The notes beneath the pieces were generated by a model. The model did not search any database and was not told the DNA's origin. It saw only the letters and a program-made list of their open reading frames with translations. A program made the position numbers and the translations under genes. A stretch of 64,000 nt of DNA from Pseudomonas sp. B20(2017) (GTDB lineage: Bacteria; Pseudomonadota; Gammaproteobacteria; Pseudomonadales; Pseudomonadaceae). Shown in pieces: positions 15,512 to 24,516 of this stretch. The stretch lies in NCBI RefSeq assembly GCF_002113125.1, contig NZ_NEJP01000011.1, forward strand, positions 124,001-188,000. Direction: 5' to 3'. The stretch's first letter is position 1, and every line of letters starts with the position of its first letter.

Positions 15512-16017
15512 TAATCCTCCGTCAGAGCGCTCTTTGCGGGCGCCCCGTTAAATGCATTCAGGCATTGAGTATCTGAAGTAAAACAATTGGCAGATGAACA
15601 CCCATTGCCCGACTCGGGGACGGAGAATATGTCTTATCAAAAGCCACACTCAAGGCATGTTAATAAACGTCCGTGTGTGAACTTGTCGACGTTATAGCCA
15701 AAAGACAGGCCTGCCCATAAAATGTGACCCACCTCACACTGCTCTGATACGTATGCAGTTGAGTGATGGCCAAGGGACATAAAAACAGGTCGCGATAATT
15801 ACAAAATAGTGGCACCATTCCACATTGCCACCATCTAACGGCCTCAATTCCGTTAGTTCACAGCCCCGAAAAAATCAACTAAAAGCTTGAATCGCTTAAT
15901 TATTGTTAGAAAACTCGGGAGCCACGTCTAAAATCCGCGCAAATGTTACCAATTGTCAGTCACAGATGAGAACCGGTGCTTTAACATCCCGATGTCAGCA
16001 CCTTTTCGAGTCAATGC
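15512..16017. other. Divergent intergenic region of uppP and the first locus regulator
   Basis: About 500 bp with no gene. It is visibly more A/T-rich than the flanking genes, contains a CRP/Vfr-type palindrome at 15723-15738, and a looser inverted repeat GTGGCA...TGCCAC near 15809-15831. Promoters for uppP (leftward) and the winged-helix gene (rightward) should lie here. Confidence 0.6.
15723..15738. promoter_or_regulatory. CRP/Vfr-type binding site
   Basis: TGTGACCCACCTCACA matches the perfect TGTGA-N6-TCACA palindrome of CRP-family regulators. It lies 212 bp upstream of uppP and about 280 bp upstream of the winged-helix regulator, so it could act on either. Confidence 0.62.
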
Positions 16018-16758
16018 ATGATGCTCACAGGTAACTTAGCGACTAAAATCCAGCGCCGTACAAGCAACGAACCAGGTGTTCTCACCCTGGCTCGTACCCG
16101 TGGCGTGGCAGAAGATTTTAGTGCGCTAATCGCAAAGCATGTGCAGAACAATGTGGCGCTTGAAGCCGACGCCTACGCTAGTTCATATCAGCAAAACGAA
16201 TATTACGGTTCCCATCGAGCCATCTTCATTGTCATTGATAGCCCGCAGGCACTGGAAGATAACCTTGCACTGGTGGAAAACCTGCGCAACGACAATTCGA
16301 AGCCGATTATTTGTGCAGTGATCACAGGTCGCGGTGCCCACAACAAGATCAAGTATTTTCTTGCCGGGGCCGACTTCTGTATCAAACTCAATACCTTGTC
16401 CGATGATGGCACGGAGCCGCTCGGCGAGTTCTTCGACAGTGAAGAATGGCAACGGGATATCAGCCTGGTGCTGGACTCCACCCGCATCTGCCTCTCGGAC
16501 GCCAGCCGCCGACTGGATATTTCCTTTGCCGAAATGAAGATCCTGCAAGCCTTCGCGCAGACCGGCAATCACATTCTCAGCCATGACGAAATCGCCGGCA
16601 TCATGGGGCTCAACACCCATTTCTACGATCCTCGGGCGCTGGAAAAATCCATCAGTCGCTTGCGTGGGAAAATAAAGGACGTGTACGGTACGAACGCCAT
16701 ACAGAGCATTCGCGGGTATGGTTATCGTCTGATGAGGGGGTTGATCTCCAACGCCTGA
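16018..16758 (+). CDS. Winged-helix regulator with degenerate receiver domain
   Basis: A 246-residue orphan regulator. The C-terminal 100 residues form an OmpR/PhoB winged helix (ISFAEMKILQAFAQTGNHILSHDEI, then SISRLRGKIKDVYGTNAIQSIRGYGYRLM). The N-terminal 120 residues look like a receiver fold: FIVIDSP, AVITGRG and CIKLN could be the Asp, Thr and Lys positions, but the acidic pair normally at the start is missing. No histidine kinase is adjacent. It and the next gene stand alone between uppP and the sugar-phosphate transferase, suggesting they control the polysaccharide locus. ATG 16021 is an equally possible start. Confidence 0.8.
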   Translation: MMLTGNLATKIQRRTSNEPGVLTLARTRGVAEDFSALIAKHVQNNVALEADAYASSYQQNEYYGSHRAIFIVIDSPQALEDNLALVENLRNDNSKPIICAVITGRGAHNKIKYFLAGADFCIKLNTLSDDGTEPLGEFFDSEEWQRDISLVLDSTRICLSDASRRLDISFAEMKILQAFAQTGNHILSHDEIAGIMGLNTHFYDPRALEKSISRLRGKIKDVYGTNAIQSIRGYGYRLMRGLISNA

Positions 16759-17050
16759 ATCAAGGAATCAGTCTTTTTGCAGCATACGAGGGAACGTCTG
16801 ATGCAACTCTTTGAAAATCCGCTGTCTCATAGTTTTAACCGCATCACACATCTAATAAAAAGCCGTCAATTGCATGAGCGCTGCAACACTTAAACATAAC
16901 AATAAACCATTACTCTAACGCAGACCGAGTGGAACTTATCGAGGGCCATTTTTTGGGCCCAGACCCTGCCTTTCGATTAATTCCGAGGAAAACATTGCTC
17001 GCCTGCCATTATTTTTTCGCCAAATTTGGTGTGTACTTTAGGAGAGAGAC
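16759..17050. other. Gap between the two regulators
   Basis: A/T-rich, no gene seen. It contains GGGCC-ATTTTTTG-GGCCC (a short hairpin near 16943-16961), the palindrome CCAAATTTGG just before the next gene, and AGGAGAG as that gene's ribosome site. Confidence 0.5.
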
Positions 17051-17710
17051 ATGGAAACCAGCACGACCCTCCCAAGAAAATACTTTGTTGTCGTGACTAA
17101 CAGCTCAGCGTCGCAACGCGAACTCGAGAGCATTCTCTCCAGTGAGCGTTTCAATTCGTTTGGTACGTCTCAGGCACAAATGTTTATTGAAGGTGTTGCT
17201 TCGCCCTCTTCCGCTCCGATGCTGATGGAGTTCACTTACCCAAGCGGCACAAGGAAGCATGTCGCACGCAGCATTGAACACGATACCCAGAAAATCCTGG
17301 CCACCCTCGAATCGGAATGGCTCGCAGCGCAATCGGCCCCTCCGTTTCACAGCACTTCGGCAACAGCCGGAGAAACCACCCATACGTCCCGAACGCTTGA
17401 ATCCACTGGGTCCTGCACCGAAGCATGGCATCTCGATAATGACCAGGGTGCATTGACGAAGGAAGGCGTCGAAATCAGTCTCACCGGGCTCGAAACCGCA
17501 CTGGTTCGCAAAATGCTGCACCACGAAGAACGCGTTGTCAGTCGAGACGACCTAATCCTCAGCATTGGCAGAGAACCGGAGCAATACCGGGGCCTGGAAA
17601 TGTGCCTGAGTCGTCTCCAGGACAAATTCAAAAGTGCCAGCAATGGTGAACGACTGTTTCGAGCCGTGCGCAATCGTGGTTATTGCCTGATCCAGGAAGT
17701 TGTTGCCTGA
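17051..17710 (+). CDS. Second winged-helix regulator, no phosphorylation site
   Basis: A 219-residue protein with an OmpR/PhoB-like winged helix at the C-terminus (ISLTGLETALVRKMLHHEERVVSRDDLI, LEMCLSRLQDKFKS, RLFRAVRNRGYCLI). The first 80 residues (KYFVVVTNSSASQRELESILSSERF) may be a shrunken receiver-like region but show no Asp site. A Ser/Thr-rich linker joins the two. A strong AGGAGAG supports the start. It resembles the preceding regulator in layout, so they may be diverged paralogues acting together. Membership of the DNA-binding family is well supported; its targets are inferred. Confidence 0.75.
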   Translation: METSTTLPRKYFVVVTNSSASQRELESILSSERFNSFGTSQAQMFIEGVASPSSAPMLMEFTYPSGTRKHVARSIEHDTQKILATLESEWLAAQSAPPFHSTSATAGETTHTSRTLESTGSCTEAWHLDNDQGALTKEGVEISLTGLETALVRKMLHHEERVVSRDDLILSIGREPEQYRGLEMCLSRLQDKFKSASNGERLFRAVRNRGYCLIQEVVA

Positions 17711-18093
17711 CAACAACGCCAACGCAAAAAAACAAACAGATACAAGTGCTATTACAAGAATAAAAGAAGCACTTTGTTTGGCTCATGTCCTTATAGTCAT
17801 CCCTGCCTCCCTACCCTTCCTACGATAGCAAACCCGATCTCGATTATTCACCCCCCGCCTTTCGACCTTTTCTAACGTTTGAATATTGGAAATTTAAATA
17901 AGTTGGCACTGTGCCATCTTGTTAGAACTCGTCAGACAGCATCCCCGGCAATAACTTAGTCTATTGACTGACGACAGTTCCGCATTCCGGCGTTGTTACC
18001 TCAGGACACTGGCTCAAACAACAATAACAAGTCTGCTTAACAACTCGGTTTTCTACTGTCGAAACCTGAATGGACGTCTTTTGGGGATATCGT
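17711..18093. other. Promoter region of the sugar-phosphate transferase gene
   Basis: About 380 bp without a gene. It contains the perfect palindrome TGGCACTGTGCCA at 17904-17916 in an A/T-rich context, a likely operator. The sequence downstream to 18093 is the presumed leader of the transferase mRNA. Confidence 0.55.
17904..17916. promoter_or_regulatory. Perfect 13-bp palindrome, candidate operator
   Basis: TGGCAC-T-GTGCCA lies 178 bp before the transferase start. A related but looser TGGCA...TGCCA arrangement occurs near 15810-15830 upstream of the first regulator. The binding factor is unknown. Confidence 0.45.
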
Positions 18094-19488
18094 ATGGATC
18101 TTTCTCTTCGTATCAATCGAAACACCGGCCTCAAGGGACTGACCTTTTGGGGCCAATGGGCGCTGGCACAGACTTTCATTGTTTCACTGTTGTTCTTTCT
18201 GGCCGAACAGCACACCGGAACCGTCGAGTTCTACTACCGGATGTGCACGATCCTCGCGGTACTGGCGTCGGTTCCGGCCTATACATTCAGCGGCGCGTAT
18301 CGAAAGCGCGACAACTATCTGACCGGGCTGGGTCGACTGTTCGTGGGTTGGTTCATGACCATGGCCGGTCTGGCGTTCATCGCCTTCATCTGCAAGGCCG
18401 ATGCGCTGTTCTCCCGCCAAGTCATCCTTGAGTGGGCGGTGTACGGTTTCCTTGGCCAGGCACTGCTGTACGCACCGCTGCACGCGTTCTCGAAGTTCTA
18501 TCAGCGCTCGCGCAAAAGCGAACACAAGACTCTGATTGTCGGCACCGGTGAATTGGCGCTGGGACTGGCGAAGAAGCTGAGTCAGCTGGAAAACCTGCCG
18601 TTGGTAGGTTTGGTCAGCAACGGCGAAGTCCCTTCCCTGGAAGCGGACGCTCCACGCGTCGTCGGCGCTCAGGACGAGTTGCTCGAGCTGATTCAGAACC
18701 ACGACATCCGCCGCTTGTACATCACGCTGCCGCTGTCGGAAGCCGCCAAGATCGAAGCCATGTATGTGGACTTGCTGGATGCCAACGTCGACGTGGTCTG
18801 GGTGCCGGATCTGAACAGCCTGACGCTGCTCAACCATTCGGTGAAAGTAGTGGACGGTCTGCCGGCGATCTACCTCAACGAAAGCCCGCTGACCAGTCGC
18901 CCGACCGCTGCGCTGAGCAAGAGCCTGGTGGAGAAAGCCGTCGCCCTGCTGGCCATCATCCTGTTGAGCCCGGTGCTGCTGGCCGTGGCCTTGGCGGTGA
19001 AGCTCAACTCGCCGGGCCCGGTGTTCTTCAAGCAAGATCGCCACGGCTGGAACGGCAAGGTGATCAAGGTCTGGAAATTCCGCTCGATGCGCGTACACGA
19101 TGACCGTGACGTCAAGCAGGCCAGCCGCAACGATTCACGCATCACCGCAGTCGGCCGCTTCATCCGTCGCACTTCGCTGGATGAATTGCCGCAGCTGTTC
19201 AACGTGTTGCAAGGGCACATGGCGCTGGTCGGTCCACGTCCGCACGCCGTGGCGCACAACAACTACTACTCGGGCAAGATCCTCGCCTACATGGCTCGCC
19301 ACCGAATCAAACCGGGCATCACTGGTCTGGCACAGATCAGCGGTTGCCGGGGCGAGACAGATACGCTGGACAAGATGGAAAAGCGCGTCGAGATCGACCT
19401 GAAGTACATCAACAACTGGTCGCTGTGGCTGGACCTGAAGATTCTGGTGAAGACGCCGTTTACCCTGTTGTCGAAGGATATTTACTGA
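18094..19488 (+). CDS. Undecaprenyl-phosphate sugar-1-phosphate transferase (WcaJ/PssY type)
   Basis: Initiating enzyme of exopolysaccharide synthesis. It transfers a sugar-1-phosphate, probably glucose, from UDP-sugar to undecaprenyl phosphate at the inner membrane. It has 464 residues: about four N-terminal membrane helices, a CoA-binding-like middle (LIVGTGELALGLAKKL), one more helix (AVALLAIILLSPVLLAVALAVKL), and the catalytic bacterial sugar transferase domain (SPGPVFFKQDRHGWNGKVIKVWKFRSM, RRTSLDELPQLFNVLQG, GPRPHAV, KPGITGLAQISGCRGETD). GGGGAT before ATG 18094 supports that start; ATG 18070 adds eight residues. It is transcribed away from the rest of the locus and ends at a terminator. 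Confidence 0.92.
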   Translation: MDLSLRINRNTGLKGLTFWGQWALAQTFIVSLLFFLAEQHTGTVEFYYRMCTILAVLASVPAYTFSGAYRKRDNYLTGLGRLFVGWFMTMAGLAFIAFICKADALFSRQVILEWAVYGFLGQALLYAPLHAFSKFYQRSRKSEHKTLIVGTGELALGLAKKLSQLENLPLVGLVSNGEVPSLEADAPRVVGAQDELLELIQNHDIRRLYITLPLSEAAKIEAMYVDLLDANVDVVWVPDLNSLTLLNHSVKVVDGLPAIYLNESPLTSRPTAALSKSLVEKAVALLAIILLSPVLLAVALAVKLNSPGPVFFKQDRHGWNGKVIKVWKFRSMRVHDDRDVKQASRNDSRITAVGRFIRRTSLDELPQLFNVLQGHMALVGPRPHAVAHNNYYSGKILAYMARHRIKPGITGLAQISGCRGETDTLDKMEKRVEIDLKYINNWSLWLDLKILVKTPFTLLSKDIY

Positions 19489-19516
19489 GACGCAGGGCTT
19501 GAGAAAGCAACACCGC

Positions 19517-19540
19517 AAGGGGACGAGAGTCCCCTTTTTT
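19517..19540 (+). terminator. Rho-independent terminator after the transferase gene
   Basis: AAGGGGAC-GAGA-GTCCCCTT followed by further T residues, 28 bp after the stop codon. Confidence 0.9.
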
Positions 19541-19613
19541 GTGGGCGGGATTTGGGGGTTGGTCGGGGTTCTGAACCCAAGAGTGACAGATGCTCTTATG
19601 TCGCCTGAACAGA

Positions 19614-19710
19614 CGCCTTCGCGGGCAAGCCCGCTCCCACAGGTTTTTAGGTGATGCCGTAATCTTCGCCACTCTCGAAACTTGTGGGAGCGGGCTTGCC
19701 CGCGAAGGCG
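19614..19710. repeat. REP pair (REPIN), GC-rich type
   Basis: A 28-base element at 19614-19641 (CGCCTTCGCGGGCAAGCCCG and on) is repeated as an exact inverted copy at 19683-19710. This is the REP doublet format widespread in P. fluorescens genomes. It lies between the convergent transferase and gfcD-like genes. Confidence 0.85.
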
Positions 19711-19803
19711 CCGGATCATTCACCATCAGGTATGAACCTAGAACACACCGACTCCCACAGCAATCACGGCTGCATCAAGATCCCCCTTCACCACAAACCA
19801 AAA

Positions 19804-19823
19804 CGGGAGCCCACAGGCTCCCG
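19804..19823 (-). terminator. Terminator of the gfc/yjb-type operon
   Basis: On the minus strand CGGGAGCC-TGTG-GGCTCCCG is followed by TTTTGG. It lies 25 bp past the gfcD-like stop. Confidence 0.85.
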
Positions 19824-19847
19824 CTTTGACTCCACACCCTCCCGAAC

Positions 19848-21926
19848 CTACTCGGTAATCTTCTCGAAGTTCCGGTAGAACATGTCCCCTTCACGGCTGT
19901 CGGTCATCGAGTGCAGCTGGAAGCTGCGGTTGAGTCTCGCACCACCGTCACGGGTCAGCGGCGCCCACACCAGGTTGGCGCGGCGCATGGTCGACATGCT
20001 CATCATCTCGTCGAACGGAATCGACAGGTACAGGCCCTTGTCGAAACTACCCTCGCCATACTCGGCGCTGCCGGCGGTGGTGATCGTCGCCCAGGCGCCG
20101 AAGCGCACGCCGTTGGAAAACTCGCGGGAGATATCCAGCGTGCCGCCAAAGTCGCCCGCCAGGTAACGCCCGACGCTGACGGCCGCGAGCGTTTCGTAAG
20201 GCAAGTCGGTGTAGCCGGTGATGTGGCCGGTCCAGACCGAGTAATCCTGCAGGCCGAAACCCTGGTCGAAATCACGCTGACGCACGTAGTTCAAATCCGC
20301 ACCGATCGACCAGCGCTTGCCGGTCGGACGAAACAGCACCTCGCCCCCTACCCCGGCGAACATCGATTCCAGATAACCGCCGTAGACCATGCCGTACAAA
20401 TCCTTGTCCAGTTGTTCGGCGTGGCTGACCTGGAACAACGGCATGGTGGTGTCCGATGTCGTCAGGTACTGGCGCAAATCCGTACGCACACGCGGCAGGC
20501 CGCTGGGGGCGTCGTATTTGAACTTGTCGAAGTTGTTGATCAGGTTCTGACTGAGCAAACCGTTCCACCAAGTGTTGCGGTTAAAGCGGTATTCCGCATC
20601 GAGATCCGCAGTGAACTGATAGAGCAAGCCATCGGGGCCACCGACGTTCTGTTTGAAGCCCAGCCCAACGCCGTAATTGAAGTGCTGCGGCGCTTCGGTG
20701 TAGAGGGTTTTCTCGTTGTGCGGCATCGCCGGGTTGATCTCGGTGGTGCGATGCAGCGCTTGCAGCGGCTCCTCGTTGTTGATCACTTCGCGGAAGGTTT
20801 GTCGGGGCACGCTGGTTTCCTCCAGCGGCAGGTCGTAGCGCTTGTTGACCACGGTGAACCAGTCGATGTCGTCGTTGACGCTGTTGTCGAGAATCCGGCT
20901 CGCGCGGCCAACAGCCTTGGGCGAATGGAAATAACGCTGCTGCTCGCCGTACACGATCAGTTCGGAATCGCGCTGGGTGATGCGCTCCACCTTGTAGCCG
21001 GCGTTCTGCTGCAAACGGCGGGATACGTCGGCCCAGTTGACCTCCTCCATCGTCGTGCTCGGCGCCTTTACCGGCAGCGGTTCGGCCGGCGGATCGAAGG
21101 TCTTGGCCGGGGCCTTGCGGCTGACGAAATTGGTGTGGAACGTGATGCCGAACATGGCCGTGTTGCCGCGCTCCCAGGCCGCGCTCACATCGACGGAATC
21201 GGTCACCTTGAACACCGCGCCGAGGTTGATCGGCGAGTCCTGCTTGATGATGTTGTCCTTGGGCTCGTGCTTGTAGTCGTTGCCTTCGTATTCGAGTTTC
21301 AGGCTGAGGCGGTCCCAGGGCGTCTGGTAACTCACGCCGCCGAAAAACGACGGCTTGCCGCGAAAGTACGAGCCGGCGTTGACGTCACCGGTGCCTTCCA
21401 GATCCGGGCGGGTGTTGAAGCGGTCACTGATCGAACCCAACGGGTTGTCGACATCGCCGCGATTACCGATATAACCCCAGGCGATGCCGGCGCTGAAATC
21501 GAAGTTGTCATAGCGCTTGTTGGCCACGAAGAATTCACTGGCAAACAAACCGGTACCACCGATGTCTCGAAAGCCCAGCGCCACTTCCGGCGCCCAGTGG
21601 CTTTCCTGCCACAGCCGGACCTTGGCGTCGACCGCCTTGTCCTTATAGCTCTGGCTGCCGCTCAGCGCCTCGGAGCCGTAAGGCCGGTTGGTGATGGCGG
21701 TGTAGCGAAACGAACCTTCCAGCCAGTCGAGTGGCTGCAACGAAACGCTGTATCGGCTGTACGGTTCGGTGCGGTTGGCGTTGACGCTCAACTCACCGGC
21801 GGGCGACATGCGCGCGGTCGGGGTCTGTAGCAGGCCGACGCCACCGAAATCATTCTGGGTAATGCGCGGCTCGGCATGCACCAGGCCGCAGGGCAATAAC
21901 AACACAGCTGCAAAACGCAAATTCAA
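19848..21926 (-). CDS. YjbH/GfcD-like outer-membrane polysaccharide protein
   Basis: A 692-residue protein with a signal peptide (MNLRFAAVLLLPCGLVHA) followed by FGGVGLLQTPTARMSPAGELSV, the hallmark of the YjbH/GfcD family. Those proteins are large predicted outer-membrane beta-barrels required for some exopolysaccharides and group-4 capsules. Many aromatic-rich alternating segments support a barrel fold, and the length matches the family. Its start overlaps the gfcC-like stop by four bases. It is the last gene of the operon, followed by a terminator. Role in secretion or modification of the polymer is inferred. Confidence 0.85.
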   Translation of the reverse strand: MNLRFAAVLLLPCGLVHAEPRITQNDFGGVGLLQTPTARMSPAGELSVNANRTEPYSRYSVSLQPLDWLEGSFRYTAITNRPYGSEALSGSQSYKDKAVDAKVRLWQESHWAPEVALGFRDIGGTGLFASEFFVANKRYDNFDFSAGIAWGYIGNRGDVDNPLGSISDRFNTRPDLEGTGDVNAGSYFRGKPSFFGGVSYQTPWDRLSLKLEYEGNDYKHEPKDNIIKQDSPINLGAVFKVTDSVDVSAAWERGNTAMFGITFHTNFVSRKAPAKTFDPPAEPLPVKAPSTTMEEVNWADVSRRLQQNAGYKVERITQRDSELIVYGEQQRYFHSPKAVGRASRILDNSVNDDIDWFTVVNKRYDLPLEETSVPRQTFREVINNEEPLQALHRTTEINPAMPHNEKTLYTEAPQHFNYGVGLGFKQNVGGPDGLLYQFTADLDAEYRFNRNTWWNGLLSQNLINNFDKFKYDAPSGLPRVRTDLRQYLTTSDTTMPLFQVSHAEQLDKDLYGMVYGGYLESMFAGVGGEVLFRPTGKRWSIGADLNYVRQRDFDQGFGLQDYSVWTGHITGYTDLPYETLAAVSVGRYLAGDFGGTLDISREFSNGVRFGAWATITTAGSAEYGEGSFDKGLYLSIPFDEMMSMSTMRRANLVWAPLTRDGGARLNRSFQLHSMTDSREGDMFYRNFEKITE

Positions 21927-22687
21927 CGAACCACCTCAGCCAACTGCGTGGCAATCAATTCGGCCAACTGCTGATTCAGTTCAGGGACAGGCGGATCAAG
22001 GTCATCATTTTTCAACGGCACCAGAATCTTGCTGCCGGCGACAGGCATCTGCCCGCTCTCACGGTTCCAGTGAGCGATGCCGACCCGGCGCGAAACGCCA
22101 TTGGGCTGGATCAGCCACAGATAATCGGCATCGGCGTCCGCCGTCAGCAACGTGCAGCCCTGCAGGTATTCGCGGGCCTCCTGCAACGGCTGATAAGGCA
22201 GGCGGCACGGCTCGGCGACGGCGCCCAGCACTTCGACTTCGTCGACTCGCTTCGGGTAGATCAGGCGATCGCCATCGTCCAGACGAATGTTGCGGGCGAA
22301 GCCGACTTCCACCGCCACCGGATCGAGATCGGCGATCTGCCGTCCGGTCACCGGCATCTGTCGGACTTGCTCGGCCACCTGCTGCGCCAGCGCTGCCCGC
22401 GAAGGTTTATCGAAAAGCATCGCCATGCGCTGCAACACATCCAGATCGAACAGCACGCCGACCTTGAGCCGCGTCTGTTCCTCCAGTAGTGACTGACGCA
22501 ACAGGATGCCCGCCAGAAAGTACCCTTCAGCATTCGGTACGGCCTCGCCAATCACATCGCGCAAGCGTCCGCCCGCCGGCAATTCGACCGGCCCCGGATT
22601 GGCGACATCACCGGTAACGGTGACCGCTGCCTGGCTCGCACCCGTGAGCAACAACAGACACGCCGAAAGCGCTCTCAGCCGCTTCAC
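21923..22687 (-). CDS. GfcC/YjbG-like periplasmic polysaccharide protein
   Basis: A 254-residue exported protein (signal MKRLRALSACLLLLTGASQA). The start of the mature protein, VTVTGDVANPGPVELPAGGRLRDVI, resembles the SLBB-like fold of GfcC, and RLIYPKRVDEVEVLGAV looks like a second such element. GfcC-family proteins are periplasmic and needed for capsule assembly. Four-base overlaps with the genes on both sides show tight translational coupling to the GfcB-like and GfcD-like proteins. Confidence 0.83.
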   Translation of the reverse strand: MKRLRALSACLLLLTGASQAAVTVTGDVANPGPVELPAGGRLRDVIGEAVPNAEGYFLAGILLRQSLLEEQTRLKVGVLFDLDVLQRMAMLFDKPSRAALAQQVAEQVRQMPVTGRQIADLDPVAVEVGFARNIRLDDGDRLIYPKRVDEVEVLGAVAEPCRLPYQPLQEAREYLQGCTLLTADADADYLWLIQPNGVSRRVGIAHWNRESGQMPVAGSKILVPLKNDDLDPPVPELNQQLAELIATQLAEVVR

Positions 22688-23349
22688 GGAACGTGCCTGC
22701 GATCAGGCGTCAGTTGCACGATCCTGACCCGCAGTTGCGAAGTCAGTTGCTGCTCACTCTGCACAATGAATCCGTCAGCCGGATTGACCCAATAACGATT
22801 GGTCGCACGCAGGCCGATGGCCGGCGCGTCAATCTGCTCATCGACACGCAGCACGGTGTATTCCTTGTCGAGAATCTCGAGGGTTTCCAGGGACTTTCGC
22901 GAGAAGCGGCTGTTGAGGATGATGCCGACTTCCTGACCTTTGTAGAGATCGATCCAGCGTCGGCTGGTGTAGCCGTCGGGGATATTCTGAAGACCCTTTT
23001 TGAACGGCGAGTCATCGGACAGACGCGTCCCGTCCAGATCGCCTTCCACGCCCAGGCCGATGGTCCGCACCACAAACCCGTCGCGCATCAACAACACCTG
23101 TTTGCCCGAGGCGACCCAGAACTGCAGGTCCTCGCGCTCGCGCACCAGCGCCAGCACGCCGGAGCCGGAAGGCGTGGTCAGTTTCAGCTGGGGATACTTG
23201 ACCCCCGCGACCTGCTCGGCCGACACGTCCAGTTCATCCGGCCCGATGACGGCGGACTTGAGGTTGTTCAACGAAGCGCTCATCAGCGGATTGCAGCCAC
23301 TGAGCAACACGGCCGCCATGAGGCAGACGCCCACTTTCAACGTTTTCAC
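22684..23349 (-). CDS. GfcB/YjbF-like lipoprotein
   Basis: A 221-residue lipoprotein of the YjbF family. The signal ends in the lipobox LLSGC (Cys19). The body, YPQLKLTTPSGSGVLALVREREDLQFWVASGKQVLLMRDGFVVRTIGLGVEGDL, is typical of YjbF/GfcB. It is found with YjbG and YjbH in the same order here as in E. coli yjbEFGH. It starts 11 bp after the Wza-like gene, so it is part of the same transcript. Its molecular role is not known in the family. Confidence 0.84.
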   Translation of the reverse strand: MKTLKVGVCLMAAVLLSGCNPLMSASLNNLKSAVIGPDELDVSAEQVAGVKYPQLKLTTPSGSGVLALVREREDLQFWVASGKQVLLMRDGFVVRTIGLGVEGDLDGTRLSDDSPFKKGLQNIPDGYTSRRWIDLYKGQEVGIILNSRFSRKSLETLEILDKEYTVLRVDEQIDAPAIGLRATNRYWVNPADGFIVQSEQQLTSQLRVRIVQLTPDRRHVP

Positions 23350-23360
23350 AGTCGGCGGCC

Positions 23361-24476
23361 TTATTTGCTGTTGTTACTGTATTCGCTCCAGTTCTTCGCA
23401 GCGGAAGCGCCCGTACCGACAATCGATGCCGACGGCACCAACTGGCTGATCAGACGGTTCCAGCGAGTCACGTTGGCAGGCCCGACATACACCACATCCT
23501 GAGGCCGTACTTCGAAGTGCGACGCGAGCGCCATGGCGGTCGGCGATTCGGCTTCCAGCTGGTAGATTTTCGCAGGCTCGACATCGAGGTTTTCGACCCC
23601 GCGAATGACGTAAACGGCGTTGCCGTTGGAGGTGGTCTGACTCAATCCACCGACCGAACCGAGTACGTCGGACAGGTTCATGGTGGCGGTCTTGAAACTC
23701 AGTGCGCGAGGCTGGTTGACCTCGCCCATCACGTAGATGCGCTTGTTGTCGTTGTACGGCAGATAGAGTTGATCGCCTCCCTTGAGGTAGACGTTCTGCA
23801 ACTCGGAATCCTGCTGATTGAGGGCATCGAGATTAAGCGGATAGACCCGCCCGTTGCGCGTCAGCATCAGCCCGGACAAGTCGGCATTGTTGGTATCGAC
23901 ACCGGCCGAACCGAGGGCTTCGACCACGCTCAGCGGATTGGTCGAAATCGCCTGGGGGCCGGCCTTGGCCACGGCGCCCGAGACTACGACTTTCTGGCTG
24001 GCGAAGCGCAGCACCGCGACATCCACTTGCGGCTCGGCAATGAACGCCGAGAGACGTTGCTCGATGTCCGAGCGCAGTTGCTGGATGGTTTTGCCGGCGG
24101 CCTGGACTTCCTTGATGTACGGGTAATACAGCGTGCCGTCGGAGCGCACCAGTCGGCCGTTGGCATCGATCTGTTGCTGCGCGCCCGAGGGGGCAGTCAG
24201 CTCGGGATGATCCCACACGGTGATGTACAGGACATCGTTGCTGCCGATGCGATATTCAGCCGGAGTTGCCAACAGCTCCGCCGGCACCGACTCGCGCTTG
24301 TACGTGGCCCGGTTCATGGCGATGAGCTTGGGAGTGATCGGAATCAGCTCGACCCGGCTGCTTTCGCTCGCACCCTGACGCGTGATGCTGCTGGTACTCA
24401 GGTACTGACCGGGGGAAAACATGCAACCTTGCAGAGCGAAACTTGCCAACATTAAAAGAGTAAAACGACGATTCAT
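23361..24476 (-). CDS. wza: Wza/GfcE-like outer-membrane polysaccharide export lipoprotein
   Basis: Outer-membrane polysaccharide export lipoprotein of 371 residues. The lipobox is ALQGC (Cys18). Next come a polysaccharide export motif (YRIGSNDVLYITVWDHPELTAPSG, FAEPQVDVAV-like) and SLBB repeats (VVSGAVAKAGPQAI; VYVMGEVNQPRAL). It would form the octameric exit channel that works with the Wzc kinase encoded at 34505-36727. In the E. coli gfc operon gfcE comes after gfcD; here the gene sits between the gfcA-like and gfcB-like genes. Confidence 0.93.
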   Translation of the reverse strand: MNRRFTLLMLASFALQGCMFSPGQYLSTSSITRQGASESSRVELIPITPKLIAMNRATYKRESVPAELLATPAEYRIGSNDVLYITVWDHPELTAPSGAQQQIDANGRLVRSDGTLYYPYIKEVQAAGKTIQQLRSDIEQRLSAFIAEPQVDVAVLRFASQKVVVSGAVAKAGPQAISTNPLSVVEALGSAGVDTNNADLSGLMLTRNGRVYPLNLDALNQQDSELQNVYLKGGDQLYLPYNDNKRIYVMGEVNQPRALSFKTATMNLSDVLGSVGGLSQTTSNGNAVYVIRGVENLDVEPAKIYQLEAESPTAMALASHFEVRPQDVVYVGPANVTRWNRLISQLVPSASIVGTGASAAKNWSEYSNNSK

Positions 24477-24516
24477 AATGGCACTACGCTATTCAAGGGC
24501 GAATCCAAAAACAAAG

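Noticed and set aside
15811..15832. Sigma-54 promoter-like TGGCAC...TTGCC
   Set aside because: The spacing between the GG and GC elements is nine bases after TGGCAC instead of five, so it does not fit a -24/-12 promoter. The TGGCAC at 17904 has no TTGC at the right distance either.
16933..16962. AlgU-type promoter suggested by GAACTT before the second regulator
   Set aside because: No TCTGA-like -10 element lies 16-17 bases downstream.
19614..19710. Inverted repeats considered as a CRISPR array or transposon end
   Set aside because: Only two copies in inverted orientation with the REP core sequence and no spacers, so a REP doublet fits.
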